Part shown: one piece after another, positions 5,290-7,466 of the stretch
Position numbering within the stretch: the first letter of the stretch is position 1
Layout of the letters: the number at the start of each line of letters is the position of its first letter
Assembly: GCA_964511405.1 (NCBI GenBank)
Contig: CAZEFK010000288.1
Location: forward strand, 1-7,466
Direction of reading: 5' to 3'
DNA: 7,466 bases
Origin: CAZEFK01 sp964511405
GTDB taxonomy: Bacteria > Pseudomonadota > Alphaproteobacteria > Elsterales > Elsteraceae
Notes under the pieces: model-generated
What the model was told of the DNA's origin: nothing
The model's input: the letters and a program-made list of their open reading frames with translations, nothing else
Database searches by the model: none
Made by a program: the position numbers and the translations under genes

Positions 5290-5297
5290 CGCGGCGC
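5278..5297 (+). other. GC hairpin with GNRA-type loop over the dciA stop codon
   Basis: GCGCCGCG at 5278-5285 and CGCGGCGC at 5290-5297 form a perfect 8-bp stem closed by GTGA, a GNRA-class tetraloop in RNA. The stop codon TGA lies inside the loop. No T run follows immediately, so it is more likely an mRNA structure at the end of dciA than an intrinsic terminator; it may also be chance in such GC-rich DNA. Confidence 0.4.
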
Positions 5298-5310
5298 CGC
5301 GGGGCGTGGC

Positions 5311-5339
5311 TTTACCCGCGCCGACCGGCTCCCTATTGT
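5311..5339 (+). promoter_or_regulatory. Candidate housekeeping-sigma promoter for the dsbA-like gene
   Basis: TTTACC (5311-5316) and TATTGT (5334-5339) are separated by exactly 17 bp, each matching four of six consensus bases. They lie in the 84-bp gap between dciA and the DsbA-family gene, 34 bp before its ATG. The bases around them are less GC-rich than the surroundings. This would give the dsbA-like gene, and smc behind it, transcription independent of dciA. Confidence 0.5.
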
Positions 5340-5373
5340 TCGGCCACTCGCTCAACCGGTTCATGGGGATCCA

Positions 5374-6003
5374 ATGCGTAGTTCCATCCTCGGGATCGCC
5401 GCCGCGCTCCTGCTCGCCGGCGCCCCGGTCCTGCCGGCAGCGGCCGCGCCGCAGCTGGTCTCGCTGCAGAATCCGGTCGAGCTGACCCCGTCGGACCGGA
5501 TCATGGGCAAGACCGATGCGCCCGTGACCATCGTCGAATATGCATCGATGACCTGCCCGCACTGTGCCGAGTTCGACGAGACGATCTTCCCGGAGATCAA
5601 GAAGAACTACATCGATACCGGCAAGGCCCGGTACGTTTTCCGCGACTTCCCGCTCGACCAGCTCGCGGTCAAGGGCGCGGTGCTGGCCCGCTGCGCGCCG
5701 CCCGAGCGCTTCTTCGGCTTCATCGACGTGCTGTTCCGCAACCAGGCGGCCTGGGTCACCGCCTCGGACCCCATGGTGCCGCTGGCGCGCTTCGCCAAGC
5801 TGGGCGGCATGAGCGACGAGCAGTTCAACAAATGCATGGCCGACACTGCGCTGGCCGACCAGGTGCTGGGCCAGCGGCTGGAGGGCGCCCAGAAGTTCGA
5901 CATCGACGCCACCCCGACCATCATCATCAACGGCCGCAAGGTCCAGGACGCCCGCACCTACGCCGACTATGACCGGTTGCTGAGCCAGGCGGCCGGCAGC
6001 TAG
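5374..6003 (+). CDS. Periplasmic DsbA-family thiol:disulfide oxidoreductase
   Basis: The 209-residue product has a signal peptide: basic MR start, hydrophobic ILGIAAALLLAGAPVL, and likely cleavage after the AAAA near residue 25. The mature part is a thioredoxin-fold DsbA. GKTDAPVTIVEYASMTCPHC gives the active site C61-P-H-C64; a helical insertion follows (about 95-165); DATPTIIING carries the cis-proline P181 facing the active site. A second pair, C107 and C154, sits in the helical insertion. A second disulfide there is described for the alphaproteobacterial DsbA of Wolbachia and is widespread in that class, so pairing is likely but inferred. It would oxidise cysteines of exported proteins. 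The ATG at 5374 follows GGGGA at 5365-5369 and gives a proper signal peptide. The next gene, smc, starts 25 nt later. The symbol is left open because several paralogous groups (DsbA, DsbG/Com1-like) share these motifs. Confidence 0.92.
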   Translation: MRSSILGIAAALLLAGAPVLPAAAAPQLVSLQNPVELTPSDRIMGKTDAPVTIVEYASMTCPHCAEFDETIFPEIKKNYIDTGKARYVFRDFPLDQLAVKGAVLARCAPPERFFGFIDVLFRNQAAWVTASDPMVPLARFAKLGGMSDEQFNKCMADTALADQVLGQRLEGAQKFDIDATPTIIINGRKVQDARTYADYDRLLSQAAGS

Positions 6004-6028
6004 GCGCGGGCTTTAGGCCGGGTCATCG

Positions 6029-7466
6029 GTGCAGTTCGCGCGGCTGCGGCTGGCGGGGTTCAAGTCGTTCGTCGACCCCGCCGACCTGCTGATCGAACCG
6101 GGCCTGACCGGCGTGGTCGGGCCCAATGGCTGCGGCAAATCGAACCTCGTCGAGGCGCTGCGCTGGGTGATGGGCGAAAGCTCGGCGCGCCAGATGCGCG
6201 GCGCCGAGATGGACGACGTCATCTTCGGCGGCACCGCCGGCCGATCCCAGCGCAACCTGGCCGAAGTCAGCCTGGTCATCGATCCCGAGGGGGCGCCGCC
6301 GGCCCAGTTCCCGGAGGCCTCGGAGCTGGAGATCGTGCGCCGCATCGAGCGCGGCGAGGGCTCCAGCTACCGCATCAACGGCCGTGACGTCCGGGCCAAG
6401 GACGTCCAGCTGCTGTTCGCCGACGCCGCCACCGGCTCGCACTCGCCGTCGCTGGTCGGCCAGGGCCGGATCAGCGCCCTGATCAACGCCCGGCCCGGCG
6501 ACCGTCGCGCCATCCTGGAGGACGCCGCCGGCATCGCCGGGCTGCATAGCCGCCGCCACGAGGCCGAGCTGCGCCTGCGCGCCGCCGAGGCCAACCTGAC
6601 CCGGCTGGACGACGTGCTGCAGACCCTGGACCAGCAGGTCCAAAGCCTGCGCAAGCAGGCCCGGCAGACCGCGCGATACCGGACCTTGAGCGAATCGATC
6701 CGCGCGGCCGAGGCCATCGTGCTGGCGGTCGCCTGGGCGGAAGCGGTGGCCGAGCGCGGCCGCGCCGGCCAGCTGCTGCGCGAGGCCGAAGCGGCGGTCG
6801 AGGAGAGCATGCGCGCCTCGGCGGCGGCGACCCGCATCCAGGCCGAGCGCGCCGCGGCGCTGCCGCCGCTGCGCGAGCGGCTGGCCGCGGCCAGCGCCGA
6901 ATTGCAGCGCCTGACCCTGGCCCGCGGTGAGCTGGACGCCGAATCGAAGCGCGTCGCCGAGCAGGCCGCCGCCGTGCGCGCCGCCCAGGTCGAGATCGAG
7001 CGCGATCGGGCGCGCGAGCTGGCGCTGGCCGAGGACGCCGCGGGTGCCCTGGAGCGGCTGGCCGAGGAGCGCGCCGAGCTGGCCCTGGCCGCCGAGGGCG
7101 AGGCCGCCGATCGCGCGGCCACCGCCGCGGCCCTGGCTGCGGCCGAAGCCGTCACCACCGAGGCCGAGCTGGCGCTGCAGACGGTGTCACTGGCCATCGC
7201 CCAGGGCGAGGCCCGGCGCGCCGCCCTGGACCGGCACCGCGCCGAGCTGGAGGCGCGCAAGCAGAAGCTGGCCCGCGAGACCACCGACCTGGGCGCCCAG
7301 CGGGCGCGCCTCGCCTCGGATCCGGCGTTGGCGGCCGACCTCGACCAGCTGGCCGAGGCCGTCGCCCAGGCCGATGCCGAGGTCGGCGAGGCGCGCACGG
7401 CCATCGAAACGGCGGCGCGGGTGCGGGTCGTCGCCCACGAGGCCGAGCGCGCCGCGGCGCGCGCCG
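6029..7466 (+). CDS. smc: SMC chromosome segregation ATPase, N-terminal part (3' end outside window)
   Basis: The 479 visible residues are the start of SMC, the long coiled-coil ATPase that with ScpA/ScpB compacts and separates sister chromosomes. The N-terminal half of the ATPase head is complete: FARLRLAGFKSFVDP (residues 3-17), Walker A GPNGCGKSN (31-39), LRWVMGESSARQMRG with the arginine-rich loop, and LVGQGRISALINARPGDRR (142-160), the Q-rich turn of the head. From about residue 172 it becomes an Ala/Glu/Arg-rich heptad coiled coil running to the window end; about 1,150 residues are usual, so hinge, return coil and Walker B lie beyond. The start is a GTG at 6029: an in-frame TAG at 6014-6016 bars anything further upstream, and the head homology begins at the next codon. 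Only a weak GGG at 6020-6022 serves as ribosome binding site. The short 25-nt gap suggests co-transcription with the dsbA-like gene. Confidence 0.95.
   Translation, partial: MQFARLRLAGFKSFVDPADLLIEPGLTGVVGPNGCGKSNLVEALRWVMGESSARQMRGAEMDDVIFGGTAGRSQRNLAEVSLVIDPEGAPPAQFPEASELEIVRRIERGEGSSYRINGRDVRAKDVQLLFADAATGSHSPSLVGQGRISALINARPGDRRAILEDAAGIAGLHSRRHEAELRLRAAEANLTRLDDVLQTLDQQVQSLRKQARQTARYRTLSESIRAAEAIVLAVAWAEAVAERGRAGQLLREAEAAVEESMRASAAATRIQAERAAALPPLRERLAAASAELQRLTLARGELDAESKRVAEQAAAVRAAQVEIERDRARELALAEDAAGALERLAEERAELALAAEGEAADRAATAAALAAAEAVTTEAELALQTVSLAIAQGEARRAALDRHRAELEARKQKLARETTDLGAQRARLASDPALAADLDQLAEAVAQADAEVGEARTAIETAARVRVVAHEAERAAARA

Noticed and set aside
6367..7404. Long minus-strand open frame (345 codons) opposite smc
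   Set aside because: It is Ser/Ala/Arg-rich low-complexity translation, the usual antisense shadow of an Ala/Glu/Arg-rich coiled coil in GC-rich DNA; the plus strand has clear SMC motifs.
1..7466. A hidden defence, toxin-antitoxin or mobile system
   Set aside because: Every sizeable segment is accounted for by recognisable metabolic, regulatory, repair or chromosome genes; no integrase, transposase, nuclease-toxin or tRNA-like attachment site is seen.

Overview
The window is GC-rich, densely coded bacterial chromosome, most likely from an alphaproteobacterium. The clues are strongly G/C-biased third codon positions, a DUF2852 protein (a family I know mainly from Alphaproteobacteria), and the order mutY / dciA (DUF721) / dsbA-like / smc, which I recall from alphaproteobacterial genomes. 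A Rhodospirillales-like host is plausible but not proven. There are nine genes; the first and last are cut by the window edges. I see no rRNA, tRNA, CRISPR, transposase or phage gene.

Left block (1-1319, plus strand): the C-terminal part of an acyl-CoA dehydrogenase, followed at once by a hotdog-fold acyl-CoA hydratase/dehydratase (HTD2/MaoC-like). They form a translationally tight pair that would oxidise an acyl-CoA and hydrate the product. Convergent to this, after only 6 bp, is a small NAD(P)-binding reductase (1326-1937, minus). It is divergent from an HxlR-family regulator with a single cysteine (2034-2405, plus). The 96-bp gap between them carries a perfect 7+7 inverted repeat next to the reductase ribosome binding site, so this looks like a self-contained redox- or electrophile-responsive divergon.

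Middle (2406-3073): a non-coding stretch holds a striking nested palindromic repeat and a second hairpin. Next come a DUF2852 membrane protein (minus) and a perfect 10+5+10 palindrome just upstream of its start codon.

Right block: a minus-strand pair, mutY followed by a TetR-family regulator (4780 to 3074), reads toward the DUF2852 gene; the palindrome is the natural candidate operator of that regulator. Divergent from mutY, with a 29-bp gap, is the plus-strand series dciA (replicative helicase loader), a periplasmic DsbA-family thiol oxidoreductase, and smc from a GTG start (chromosome condensation ATPase; only the head and part of the coiled coil are present).

Most of the window is ordinary housekeeping and accessory metabolism. 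I do not see a clear new multi-gene system. The items most worth a second look are the two candidate operators, the nested palindrome, the DUF2852/TetR arrangement and the shifted catalytic glutamate of the acyl-CoA dehydrogenase.
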